Shown one piece after another: positions 1 through 7,633 of a stretch of DNA of 62,222 nucleotides. Position numbers and translations under genes: made by a program. The notes under the pieces are model-generated. The model saw only the letters and a list, made by a program, of their open reading frames with translations, searched no databases and was not told the DNA's origin. How positions within the stretch are numbered: position 1 is the first letter of the stretch; each line of letters opens with the position of its first letter. The DNA comes from Fimimonas sp963619835 (GTDB lineage Bacteria > Bacillota > Clostridia > Christensenellales > CAG-314), in NCBI GenBank assembly GCA_963619835.1, contig CAVEYD010000001.1:1-62222 (forward strand), in the 5' to 3' direction.

Positions 1-15
1 CCTATTGACTGTAAA

Positions 16-62
16 CCTCCGCGTTTGCCCCTATTTTACCCCCCCCCATCGGGGCTTGTCAA
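16..62 (-). promoter_or_regulatory. Promoter with a poly-G spacer, firing out of the left edge
   Basis: On the minus strand TTGACA (57-62) is followed after 18 bases by TAAAAT (33-38). Nine of the spacer bases are an unbroken G run (39-47 on the complement). A GGAGG (16-20) follows about 13 bases after the -10 box, but no ATG, GTG or TTG occurs between it and the window edge, so the gene it serves lies outside. A homopolymer in a promoter spacer is a known phase-variation design; that it works this way here is inference. Confidence 0.55.
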
Positions 63-168
63 GAGTTTTCAAAATAATGATATTTTTATTGTCGTTTTCA
101 TTTTTAATGACTTGTTTTTTTGCATGTTCGAGCTTTAAAAATATAAAACATAAATTTTAGTAAAAAAA
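63..168. other. Non-coding stretch left of the clpX terminator
   Basis: AT-rich sequence between the left-edge promoter and the clpX terminator. I see no supported gene in it; the short reading frames here have no ribosome binding site and no recognisable protein. Confidence 0.5.
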
Positions 169-193
169 ACGAACTCAAGCACACTGAGTTCGT
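161..193 (-). terminator. Intrinsic terminator after clpX
   Basis: A perfect 9-bp stem (169-177 with 185-193) with a 7-base loop is followed on the minus strand by a run of T (161-168 on the complement). It ends the tig-clpP-clpX unit. The plus-strand side is also fairly T-rich, so it may work both ways. Confidence 0.85.
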
Positions 194-296
194 CTTTTGT
201 TTGTTTTTTAGTACTTATGTTTGTTTTTTAGTATCTAAAAGTTGAATGCTTAATTGATATAAAACACTACTCTTTAAGAAAAAAATTGCCCATACT

Positions 297-1514
297 TTAG
301 CCAACTTTTTTTGTAACGAGCGGAGTTGATTGCCCGTCGATACAATCACGAGTAACACGAATAGAAGAAATGTTGCTATTTGGAGAATCGAACATGCAGT
401 CAAGCATGACATTTTCCACAACGGAACGAAGTCCGCGTGCGCCTGTTTTTAGTCGAATTGACTTTTCGGCAATGGCACGAACGGCATCCTTATCGAATTG
501 CAAATCAATATCGTCCAACTTTAGCAATTTTTGATATTGTTTAATGAGCGAATTTTTAGGTTCGGTCAAGATGCTGACAAGTGCGTTTACGTCAAGCGGG
601 GACAAACCGACTGTGATTGGCAAACGACCGACAAATTCCGGAATGAGACCAAATTTAATAAAATCTTGCGGTTGAAGATTCTTTACAAGCTCGGCATGAT
701 CGATTTCTTCGGAACTTTTTATCTTGTTGCCAAAGCCTAAGCCTGCGCCTTGTTGACGTTTTTCGGCTATCTTTTCGATGCCGACAAATGCGCCACCGCA
801 AATAAACAAAATGTTGGTTGTGTCAATTGTTATATTTTCCGCTTGCGGATGCTTACGTCCGCCTTGCGGTGGAACACTTGCAATGGTGCTTTCCAAAATT
901 TTTAATAATGCTTGCTGTACACCTTCGCCGCTTACGTCTCGAGTGATGGAAACATTTTCGGACTTCTTGGCAATTTTGTCGATTTCGTCAATGTAGATTA
1001 TGCCACGTTCGGCTTTTTTAATGTCGTAATCGGCATTTTGAATAAGCTTTAGCAAAATGTTTTCAACGTCTTCGCCAACGTAGCCGGCTTCGGTAAGCGT
1101 TGTAGCATCAGCAACGGCAAAAGGAACGTCTAATATGCGAGCAAGAGACTTTGCAAGCAAGGTCTTTCCGCAACCGGTTGGTCCAAGCATAAGAATATTG
1201 CTTTTTTCAAGCTCGACGTCATCTTTAACCTTATCGGCAAACATAACACGTTTGTAGTGATTGTAAACAGCTACTGCCAAAGTGCGCTTGGCTGCATCCT
1301 GTCCGACAACGTATTGATCGAGTTGCGCTTTGATTTCCGCAGGGGTCGGTAAAGTTTTGCTCTCGACATTTTCGGGAGCGACTTCTTCGCTTTCACTTAA
1401 TATTTCTTGACAGGTTTTTACACATTCGTCGCAAATGCACACTCCACTTGGACCTGCCAAAAGTTTTTTTACTTTATCTTCGCTTCTTCCGCAGAAGGAA
1501 CAATGTTGAGTCAA
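297..1514 (-). CDS. clpX: ATP-dependent Clp protease ATP-binding subunit ClpX
   Basis: AAA+ unfoldase that recognises, unfolds and feeds substrates to ClpP in the cytoplasm. 405 residues, normal family length. The N-terminal zinc-binding domain has Cys5, Cys8, Cys28 and Cys31. The AAA+ core shows Walker A GPTGCGKT, the pore loop GYVGEDVE and the Walker B stretch IIYIDEIDKI, and the sensor-2 region GARGLR lies near the C-terminus. The start is a TTG (1512-1514) preceded by GGAGGG (1522-1527), the only start that keeps the first zinc cysteines. It is the last gene of tig-clpP-clpX, 58 bases after clpP, and is followed by an intrinsic terminator. Confidence 0.97.
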   Translation of the reverse strand: MTQHCSFCGRSEDKVKKLLAGPSGVCICDECVKTCQEILSESEEVAPENVESKTLPTPAEIKAQLDQYVVGQDAAKRTLAVAVYNHYKRVMFADKVKDDVELEKSNILMLGPTGCGKTLLAKSLARILDVPFAVADATTLTEAGYVGEDVENILLKLIQNADYDIKKAERGIIYIDEIDKIAKKSENVSITRDVSGEGVQQALLKILESTIASVPPQGGRKHPQAENITIDTTNILFICGGAFVGIEKIAEKRQQGAGLGFGNKIKSSEEIDHAELVKNLQPQDFIKFGLIPEFVGRLPITVGLSPLDVNALVSILTEPKNSLIKQYQKLLKLDDIDLQFDKDAVRAIAEKSIRLKTGARGLRSVVENVMLDCMFDSPNSNISSIRVTRDCIDGQSTPLVTKKVG

Positions 1515-1572
1515 TAGATTACCCTCCGTTTGTAAGTTGATTTTAAATTAACGTTTTTGCAAAAAAACAAAA

Positions 1573-2154
1573 TTATCTTTTGTAGAAAACTTCGTCGACA
1601 ATGCCGTACGACTTGGCTTCTTCGGCAGAAAGATAGTTGTCCCTATCGGTATCTTTTTCGACAACAGAAACGTCTTTGCCAACGTTTTCGGCAAGTATAC
1701 GATTTATTTTTGTTTTGATTTTTAAAAGTTGACGAGTTTGAATTTCTACATCCGAGGCTTGACCTTGTGCTCCGCCCAAAACTTGATGAATCATGATTTC
1801 ACTGTTGGGAAGGGCAAAACGCTTGCCTTTTGTTCCGCTTGCAAGCAAAAACGCACCCATGCTGGCGGCAAGGCCTATACAAATTGTGCTGACATCACAA
1901 CGAATATAATTCATTGTGTCGTAAATGGCAAGCCCTGCGGAGACAGATCCGCCCGGAGAATTGATGTACAAAGAAATGTCTTTTGTAGGATCTTTTGATT
2001 CCAAATAAATTAGCTGTGCGACAACAAGGTTTGCCACGTCATCAGTGATTTCGCCCGACAAAAAGATTACACGATCTTCAAGCAAGCGAGAATAAATATC
2101 AAAACTACGTTCACCGCTATCGGTGCGATCTACAACCATAGGTACAAGAGTCAT
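1573..2154 (-). CDS. clpP: ATP-dependent Clp protease proteolytic subunit ClpP
   Basis: Serine peptidase forming the double-heptamer chamber that degrades substrates unfolded by ClpX. 193 residues, full length. The catalytic triad is readable as Ser98 in ASMGA, His123 in MIHQ and Asp172 in DTDRDNYL; the INSPGGS stretch of the fold is also present. The start ATG is preceded by AGGAGGA (2159-2165). It lies between tig and clpX in one minus-strand operon, so the unfoldase and protease are made together. Confidence 0.97.
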   Translation of the reverse strand: MTLVPMVVDRTDSGERSFDIYSRLLEDRVIFLSGEITDDVANLVVAQLIYLESKDPTKDISLYINSPGGSVSAGLAIYDTMNYIRCDVSTICIGLAASMGAFLLASGTKGKRFALPNSEIMIHQVLGGAQGQASDVEIQTRQLLKIKTKINRILAENVGKDVSVVEKDTDRDNYLSAEEAKSYGIVDEVFYKR

Positions 2155-2187
2155 AATGTCCTCCTAAAATATACTGGGTAAAATATA

Positions 2188-2213
2188 CGTCGGGTAAAAT
2201 ATTTTGCCCGACG
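2188..2213 (-). promoter_or_regulatory. Intercistronic hairpin between tig and clpP
   Basis: A stem of seven perfect pairs (CGTCGGG/CCCGACG) continues past one mismatch with five A-T pairs. It lies 18 bases after the tig stop codon. No U tract follows on the minus strand, so it is more likely an RNA-processing or partial-termination element than a full terminator. Confidence 0.55.
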
Positions 2214-2231
2214 TTGTTTGATTTTTGTTGA

Positions 2232-3554
2232 TTACTTGTTCTCTTCTTCTGCTTTAGCTTCTTTGCCGAATTTGTTTTCCTTTTTAAGTAGGTCAAGAAG
2301 TTGTTCGGTAATGGCTTGATTTTCAAAGTAGTACTTTTCTTGTTCGCCGATTTGCGCTTTGAACTCGTCGTAAGACTTGCCGATCTTTTCAGCGTACTCT
2401 TTTGCTTTTTCTTCAACTTGCTTTGCGGTAGCCTTGATTTTTTCGGTCTTTACGATTTCTTCAAAAACAAGACGTGTGCGAACAGCAGATTCGGCACGTT
2501 GTTCGTGGTCTTTACGAAGTTGTTCCATCGTGCTTCCGGTGTACTTGAAATAATCTTCGATTTTGAGACCTTGATACATGAGTTGATACTTAAAGTCTTC
2601 AATGTAGTTGTCGATTTGTTCTTCGATCATTGCATGAGGAATATCGATGGTTGCATTGTTGACAACGGTTTCAACAAGCTTGCTTTCGTCGGCACGATCG
2701 GCATCTTCCTTGTTGTGCTCGGCAAGATGCTTTTTAATGTCGGCTTTGTACTCCTTAAGTGTAGAAAATTCACTTACATCCTTTGCAAATTCATCATCGA
2801 GAGCGGGCAACTCTTTTACGGTGATTTCGTTTACGGTGCAAGTAAATACAGCTTCTTTACCGGCAAGATCTTTTGCGTGATATTCGGCAGGGAATGTTAC
2901 GGTAATATCTTTTGTTTCACCGATGTTCATACCGACAAGTTGTTCTTCAAAACCGGGGATGAACGAATGTGAACCGATTACAAGCGTTTGCTTTGTAGCT
3001 GTACCGCCTTCAAATGCAACACCGTCAACCTTTCCGCAGTAATCAAGATTGATTTGATCGCCATCGGCTACGGCACGATCGGTAATTTCGACAAAACGTG
3101 CATTACGTTCGCGAACTTTAGCCAATTCGGCATCAACGTCGGCAGCAACAACTTTTTTGGCAGCAGTCTTTTCGATTGTAAGTCCTTTGTATTGTCCGAG
3201 AGTAACTTCCGGTTTAACAGTTACGATAATTGCAAAAGATACACCCTTTTCGTCAATTTTGATTGATTTGTCATCAATTTCCGGACGAGCAACCGGCTCA
3301 ACCTTTTTGTTCTTGTCTAAAAATTGAGTGTAAAACTCTTGTGCGGCAAGATAAAGTGCATCTTCAAAGAAAAGTCCTTTTCCGTATCTGTTTTCCAAAA
3401 CGTTTTTGGGAACGTGTCCTTTGCGGAATCCCGGAACATTGTATTTGCCCTTATTTTGTTCGTAGGCACGTTTGTCAAAATCTGCCCATTCGTCTTTTTC
3501 CATTTTGAAAGTGATAGTTAAAGTGTAACTTTCTCTTTTTTGCGTATATTTCAT
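2232..3554 (-). CDS. tig: Trigger factor, ribosome-associated chaperone/prolyl isomerase
   Basis: Binds nascent chains at the ribosome exit tunnel. 440 residues, family-like length. The N-terminal ribosome-binding domain carries the signature GFRKGHVPK, a match to the conserved GFRxGxxP motif. The FKBP-type domain follows (about residues 160-240, with VADGDQINLDY and PGFEEQLVGMNIGE), and a helical chaperone domain fills the C-terminal half. The ATG at 3552-3554 was chosen because GGAGG (3560-3564) precedes it; the frame extends four codons further to a TTG inside that site. First gene of the tig-clpP-clpX operon. Confidence 0.95.
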   Translation of the reverse strand: MKYTQKRESYTLTITFKMEKDEWADFDKRAYEQNKGKYNVPGFRKGHVPKNVLENRYGKGLFFEDALYLAAQEFYTQFLDKNKKVEPVARPEIDDKSIKIDEKGVSFAIIVTVKPEVTLGQYKGLTIEKTAAKKVVAADVDAELAKVRERNARFVEITDRAVADGDQINLDYCGKVDGVAFEGGTATKQTLVIGSHSFIPGFEEQLVGMNIGETKDITVTFPAEYHAKDLAGKEAVFTCTVNEITVKELPALDDEFAKDVSEFSTLKEYKADIKKHLAEHNKEDADRADESKLVETVVNNATIDIPHAMIEEQIDNYIEDFKYQLMYQGLKIEDYFKYTGSTMEQLRKDHEQRAESAVRTRLVFEEIVKTEKIKATAKQVEEKAKEYAEKIGKSYDEFKAQIGEQEKYYFENQAITEQLLDLLKKENKFGKEAKAEEENK

Positions 3555-3627
3555 CTTTTCCTCCAAACGAGTTTTGTCACTCGCTTAATAATTTTACTTT
3601 TTAGGGAATAATACCCAGCAGTTTTTT

Positions 3628-3656
3628 ATTTTACCACACTTGCAATAAATAATCAA
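3628..3656 (-). promoter_or_regulatory. Promoter of the tig-clpP-clpX operon
   Basis: TTGATT (3651-3656) and TAAAAT (3628-3633) on the minus strand, 17 bases apart, lie about 75 bases upstream of the tig start. The leader also contains a short hairpin (GCGAGT/ACTCGT) just before the ribosome binding site. Confidence 0.6.
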
Positions 3657-3855
3657 CAAAAATTGCTATCGGCAAAAAAATAATTTTAATAAAGATAATA
3701 TAAAACTGCAATCAGAAAATAAGCTGAAAAAGAATAACTGTCACTGATAAATAAAGAAAATGCGAAACTACCACTTTGTAAAAACACTATTTGAAATACA
3801 AAAATTAAAATGATTTTACCTTTAAAAAGTGCAAAAAGCAATATCGAACAAAATG

Positions 3856-3884
3856 TTGCGAAAAACAAAATAATGTTGTAATAT
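3856..3884 (+). promoter_or_regulatory. Candidate promoter of rqcH
   Basis: TTGCGA (3856-3861) and TAATAT (3879-3884), 17 bases apart, lie about 90 bases upstream of the rqcH start. The match to consensus is moderate. The 421-base interval 3555-3975 otherwise holds only the divergent tig promoter. Confidence 0.4.
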
Positions 3885-3975
3885 TTAATTGCAAATGAAA
3901 TCTCAAATGCAGTTGAATTACTTTTAGCAAAATTGTGTCGTTTTGCAATAAAAACAACACAAAACGGAAGGAAAT

Positions 3976-5673
3976 ATGGCTTTTGATGCACTAAGCTTAT
4001 CGGTACTGGCGGATGAATTTCGCCAAATGCTGGTGGGTGGAAAAATCACAAAAGTGTTTCAACCGGAGCGAGACGAGATTGTGCTTTTTGTCTTTAACGG
4101 CAAAAACTACAAATTGCTTATCTCGGCAAATGCCGGTGTAAACAGAATACATACTACCGCTGCAGCAACGGACAACCCTAAAACCTGTCCGTCTTTTTGC
4201 ATGCTACTTAGAAAGCATTTAACAAATGCAACCATTGATGCAGTCGAACAAATGCCTTACGAACGCGTGTTAGACTTTTTTGTTACAGTAAACGATGAGC
4301 TTGGCTACAAAAAACAAATGCACTTGATTTTTGAATTGACAGGAAAAACGTCTAACATAATTTTAACGGACGAAAATTACATTGTTGTTGACAGTATAAA
4401 ACATCTTCCGCAAGACATGGATACGGCAAGAATAATTCTTGCAGGAGTAAAATACAAGTTTTTTAGTCCACAAGACAAAATAGCTCCGTTTGACATGCCA
4501 AACGTGGAAAAACTACTTGCAAACACTTTAACTCCGCTTAGAAAGACTTTGCCGGAAAAACTTTTAGGCGTTTCGCAAAGTACGGCAAATGAAATGTTGT
4601 GGGGATTGGATGAGGACGATCACACTATTGCCAACAACATTGCCGTAGCAAATGCAATCAATAATTATCACAGCAATTTGTGTTGTAAAAACCCAACCGT
4701 ATGGCTAAAAAACGGATTTCCGCAAGAGGTTACCCCTTTTGAATACAAGTCTGTTAAAGGGGACAAATTACACTTTGCAACGTTAAATGAAGCTCACGAT
4801 AAGTACTACTTTTTGCTTGATCAAAAACAACGTTTCAACGATAAAGCGAAGTCTGTAAACACAATAGTAAAAAATGCAATTTCGCGAACGGAAAAGAAAC
4901 TTGCAATACAAAGGCAAAGTGTTCTTGATGCCAAAGACAGAGATATCTACAAAAAATACGGAGACTTGATTCTGTCGAATATTTGGAAAATAAAGCGAAA
5001 CGACGAGCAACTGATTTGCGATGACTACTTTAACGGAAAAACGGCAAACATTCCGCTTGACAAACAATTAAGTCCACAACAAAATGCACAAGCATACTAC
5101 AAAAAATACCGCAAACTTAAGTCGTCCGCCGAACATAACACAAAACTTGTTGAAGAAAACACAAAACTACTGGAATATCTTGTTACCATAAAAGAAAATT
5201 TGAAATTTTGCACAGACGAAAACGACCTAAACGACGTGCGCAACGAATTGGTGTTACTTGGTTTAATTAAAGAAAAGCAAACAAAAAAACCACAAAAGGA
5301 ACTTCCGTCAAAACCTTTGCACTACATTATTGACGGATTTGATGTGTACGTTGGCAAAAACAACTCTCAAAATGACAAGGTTACTTTTAAAATTGCCAAA
5401 AATGGGGATTTGTGGTTACACACACAAAAAGTACATTCTTCGCACGTGGTAATTTGCTCAAACGGAGGGGAAATTTCCGATCACACAATTGTTACCGCGA
5501 GCGAAATTTGTGCCTATTTTTCGCAAGCGACAAGCGGCAGTAAGATTGCCGTAGATTACACCGACAAGCTAAATGTTAAAAAACCGCCTAAAGCACCTCT
5601 CGGCTTTGTTGTATATAACACATACAATACAATTTTGGTCGATCCTAACATTCACATTGAATTGCAAAAATAA
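3976..5673 (+). CDS. rqcH: RqcH-type NFACT protein (ribosome rescue)
   Basis: Bacterial homologue of Rqc2/NEMF. The family binds stalled 50S-peptidyl-tRNA and directs addition of C-terminal alanine tails; older names call it FbpA, fibronectin-binding protein. 565 residues, full length. The NFACT-N domain opens with FDALSLSVLADEF and FQPERDEI, a coiled-coil middle follows (about residues 290-440), and the NFACT-R domain is at the C-terminus with YVGKNNSQNDKVTF and DLWLHTQKVHSSHVV. AAGGA precedes the ATG. At the place where B. subtilis RqcH has its Asp-Arg pair this protein appears to read Glu96-Arg97 (from memory, not an alignment). Single-gene unit with its own terminator. Confidence 0.93.
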   Translation: MAFDALSLSVLADEFRQMLVGGKITKVFQPERDEIVLFVFNGKNYKLLISANAGVNRIHTTAAATDNPKTCPSFCMLLRKHLTNATIDAVEQMPYERVLDFFVTVNDELGYKKQMHLIFELTGKTSNIILTDENYIVVDSIKHLPQDMDTARIILAGVKYKFFSPQDKIAPFDMPNVEKLLANTLTPLRKTLPEKLLGVSQSTANEMLWGLDEDDHTIANNIAVANAINNYHSNLCCKNPTVWLKNGFPQEVTPFEYKSVKGDKLHFATLNEAHDKYYFLLDQKQRFNDKAKSVNTIVKNAISRTEKKLAIQRQSVLDAKDRDIYKKYGDLILSNIWKIKRNDEQLICDDYFNGKTANIPLDKQLSPQQNAQAYYKKYRKLKSSAEHNTKLVEENTKLLEYLVTIKENLKFCTDENDLNDVRNELVLLGLIKEKQTKKPQKELPSKPLHYIIDGFDVYVGKNNSQNDKVTFKIAKNGDLWLHTQKVHSSHVVICSNGGEISDHTIVTASEICAYFSQATSGSKIAVDYTDKLNVKKPPKAPLGFVVYNTYNTILVDPNIHIELQK

Positions 5674-5730
5674 TTTTTTGCTTTTGAATAAATAAATTCT
5701 ATTCTACTTTTAGCTTCATAGCACATTAAA

Positions 5731-5763
5731 ACAACGTCGACACAAATAAACTGTCGACGTTGT
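5731..5763 (+). terminator. Terminator after rqcH
   Basis: A perfect 12-bp stem (5731-5742 with 5752-5763) with a 9-base loop, 58 bases after the rqcH stop. The downstream tail is only moderately T-rich (TGTTTATG). Between rqcH and the convergent gene ending at 5988 only this hairpin and the one at 5920-5953 stand out. Confidence 0.65.
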
Positions 5764-5912
5764 TGTTTATGTATAATTTATTTGAAAGCTTTTTTAGACT
5801 TCGTTAACGCATGTTCCTAAAATTAAAACTAAGTTTTAAGAAATTCTTCGGCAGTATTTAGCCAATCGATATCGCCCATGTAGCATAAAAAACTCGTTAA
5901 AAAGATCGTAAA

Positions 5913-5953
5913 CAAAAAACCATATCTAACAACATGACTGCTGTTTGATATGG
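5913..5953 (-). terminator. Terminator of the giant surface-protein operon
   Basis: Stem CCATATC/GATATGG extended inward by partly paired AACA bases, followed by TTTTTT on the minus strand. The plus-strand side also has a run of T, so it can stop transcription from both directions. It lies 34 bases after the last gene of operon B. Confidence 0.7.
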
Positions 5954-5987
5954 ATTTTTTTAATAAAATATGTTTTTTGAAAAATGT

Positions 5988-6863
5988 TTAGTCGGAATTG
6001 ACTTCGAAGAAGACGGACAAATCAAACGTAAACGAAACACCTTGCAACGTTTGGAATTCGTCCAAAGTTGAGATGCCAAAGTTTTTGCCACTTGCCGAGA
6101 TAAGCGTGTTGTACTCGTCGTAAGACAACATTTTGAATTGCAACCAATAGTCTTGAACATTGACTATACGGTTTGATCCGGCTTCGTTTTCCTTTGTTTG
6201 TTCGTCCAAACCGAGAATAACATCATTGTCGATAACGGAAATTTGAGTAAAGCTTGTGTTTCCGTCAGAATCGGCATCGCCTAAACCTTCGTAAAGATAA
6301 CACCACTCTTCCGGTTGCGTAGTTGCCGTATCCGAGCTAAGTCTTGTTTCGTTTTCCACCTTAACGACTCGCATCGCAAACACAGAAAAAAGTTTTGCCT
6401 GTTCTGCCGTAAGGGTTGCGTCCGAAAGACGTATCGCAATGTCGTTTTTTGTGTCCCCCTTGTTGACAAGGCTAATCTTCATAGTGAAAGTTTGCGTAGG
6501 CAAAATAGATGTTAAAAAGTCTGACAAATGTATGCTTTCGATGGTTTGTCCGGCAATATCTGCTTTGGCTTCAGTCATTTTTTTGAAATCGAAATAGCGG
6601 GTTTCCTTGTAATATTCCGGCTTTTCGTGAGTTTCCGGTACTGCTTCGGGCGTGTCAGAGTCGGTAAGCAAATTTGGAACGCCGTTTATACTGGAGTCTT
6701 TTGCAGTGTAAAAGTAAACTTCGGAATTTACTCTTGCAATTTGGAAAGACATTGTGCCGCCCCTATCGGACATACTAAACCATGCATACACATTGACAGT
6801 AAGACAACAAGCTAAAATTACAATCATAACTATTGAACCGATAAGCGAAAATTTAGTTTTCAT
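5988..6863 (-). CDS. Small secreted SipW-type 'AWF' surface protein, 291 aa
   Basis: The N-terminus has a hydrophobic segment (about residues 8-26) ending in VYAWFSMSDR. An Ala-Trp-Phe block right after the hydrophobic core marks the SipW-dependent TasA/CalY-like secreted proteins of Firmicutes. The rest is beta-rich with a stretch typical of these subunits (TQTFTMKISLVNKGDTKNDI). No enzyme motif, LPXTG or C-terminal anchor is visible. It is the last gene of operon B: its ATG overlaps the previous stop (TAATG) with a good GGAGG, so it is translationally coupled. A minor subunit or assembly factor of a surface fibre is a plausible role, not shown. Confidence 0.8.
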   Translation of the reverse strand: MKTKFSLIGSIVMIVILACCLTVNVYAWFSMSDRGGTMSFQIARVNSEVYFYTAKDSSINGVPNLLTDSDTPEAVPETHEKPEYYKETRYFDFKKMTEAKADIAGQTIESIHLSDFLTSILPTQTFTMKISLVNKGDTKNDIAIRLSDATLTAEQAKLFSVFAMRVVKVENETRLSSDTATTQPEEWCYLYEGLGDADSDGNTSFTQISVIDNDVILGLDEQTKENEAGSNRIVNVQDYWLQFKMLSYDEYNTLISASGKNFGISTLDEFQTLQGVSFTFDLSVFFEVNSD

Positions 6864-7633
6864 TATTCCGCCTCCTTCGGTGCAAGTACGATGCCATCCA
6901 GGTTTATTGTCTTTTCCGAAAGTGCATTTGTAGCCGCGCCTAAACCTTTGTACTGTGTTAAGTCGACATAAAGTCGAAACGTTACTGACATTGTAGTTTC
7001 CGTCATAGTTCCGCTTGTAATTTCACAAGTGTCCGAAACGGTAGTATCTGCCGAATAGTCAACAATAAATTTGCTGTTTGTTGTGTCTTCGGTTACAGTG
7101 CCATCTTCACTAACAGTACAAGGTACGATTTTGTAAACGCCAAGAACACTGTAAGTTTTTTCGCCTACAGTAAACGAACCTTCTTCATTGTCGTTTTGGC
7201 TGAGTCCGGAAAAATACAAGGTGTAATCCATGCCCTTGTGAGACTCGTCACAAGAGATGGTTAAAGAAATTTCAATAAACTCACCCGGGTAAAGCGAACT
7301 GTAAGAAAGCGGTCTGTAGTTGCCGTCATCGTCCTTAACAAAATCACCGTCACGATACAGATAGTAATTGTTAGAATTTTCAAAACGCTTGTAGTTACCT
7401 TCGGCAATTGTCGTGTGACTCATAACGGCTTTTGCCGTAATTTCGTCTCCGAACAACAAATATTCACGTGCGGCAGAAACTGAGATTCCGCTACCGCCAA
7501 CATCTTTGTTGGATGCAAACCATGCTTTTGTTGAAAACATAGTTATTACAATTGCAACAAACACAAACAACGTAAGTACCATGGAAGTTAGCGATGCAAC
7601 AAATTTTTTGTTTGCAAAAAGCTTTTTAATCAT
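6863..7633 (-). CDS. Small secreted SipW-type 'AWF' surface protein, 256 aa
   Basis: Signal segment FVASLTSMVLTLFVFVAIVITMFS followed by TKAWFASNKDVGG, the Ala-Trp-Phe block of SipW-dependent subunits. The body is beta-rich; segments such as SLYPGEFIEISLTIS and DYTLYFSGL resemble TasA/camelysin domains. The start overlaps the stop of the 1098-residue gene (ATGA, 4 bases), so the two are coupled. Similar in layout to the following 291-residue protein but not a close copy. Probably exported and processed by one of the two SipW-like peptidases encoded at 19.6-26.9 kb; the pairing is inferred from context. Confidence 0.8.
   Translation of the reverse strand: MIKKLFANKKFVASLTSMVLTLFVFVAIVITMFSTKAWFASNKDVGGSGISVSAAREYLLFGDEITAKAVMSHTTIAEGNYKRFENSNNYYLYRDGDFVKDDDGNYRPLSYSSLYPGEFIEISLTISCDESHKGMDYTLYFSGLSQNDNEEGSFTVGEKTYSVLGVYKIVPCTVSEDGTVTEDTTNSKFIVDYSADTTVSDTCEITSGTMTETTMSVTFRLYVDLTQYKGLGAATNALSEKTINLDGIVLAPKEAE

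Noticed and set aside
2301..2972. Plus-strand frame of 223 codons opposite trigger factor
   Set aside because: Antisense shadow of tig with low-complexity Phe-rich product and no start signals.
3686..3991. Minus-strand hydrophobic frame of 101 codons upstream of rqcH
   Set aside because: Its start lies inside the rqcH start region, it has no ribosome binding site, and it overlaps the rqcH promoter region; the hydrophobicity follows from AT-rich sequence.
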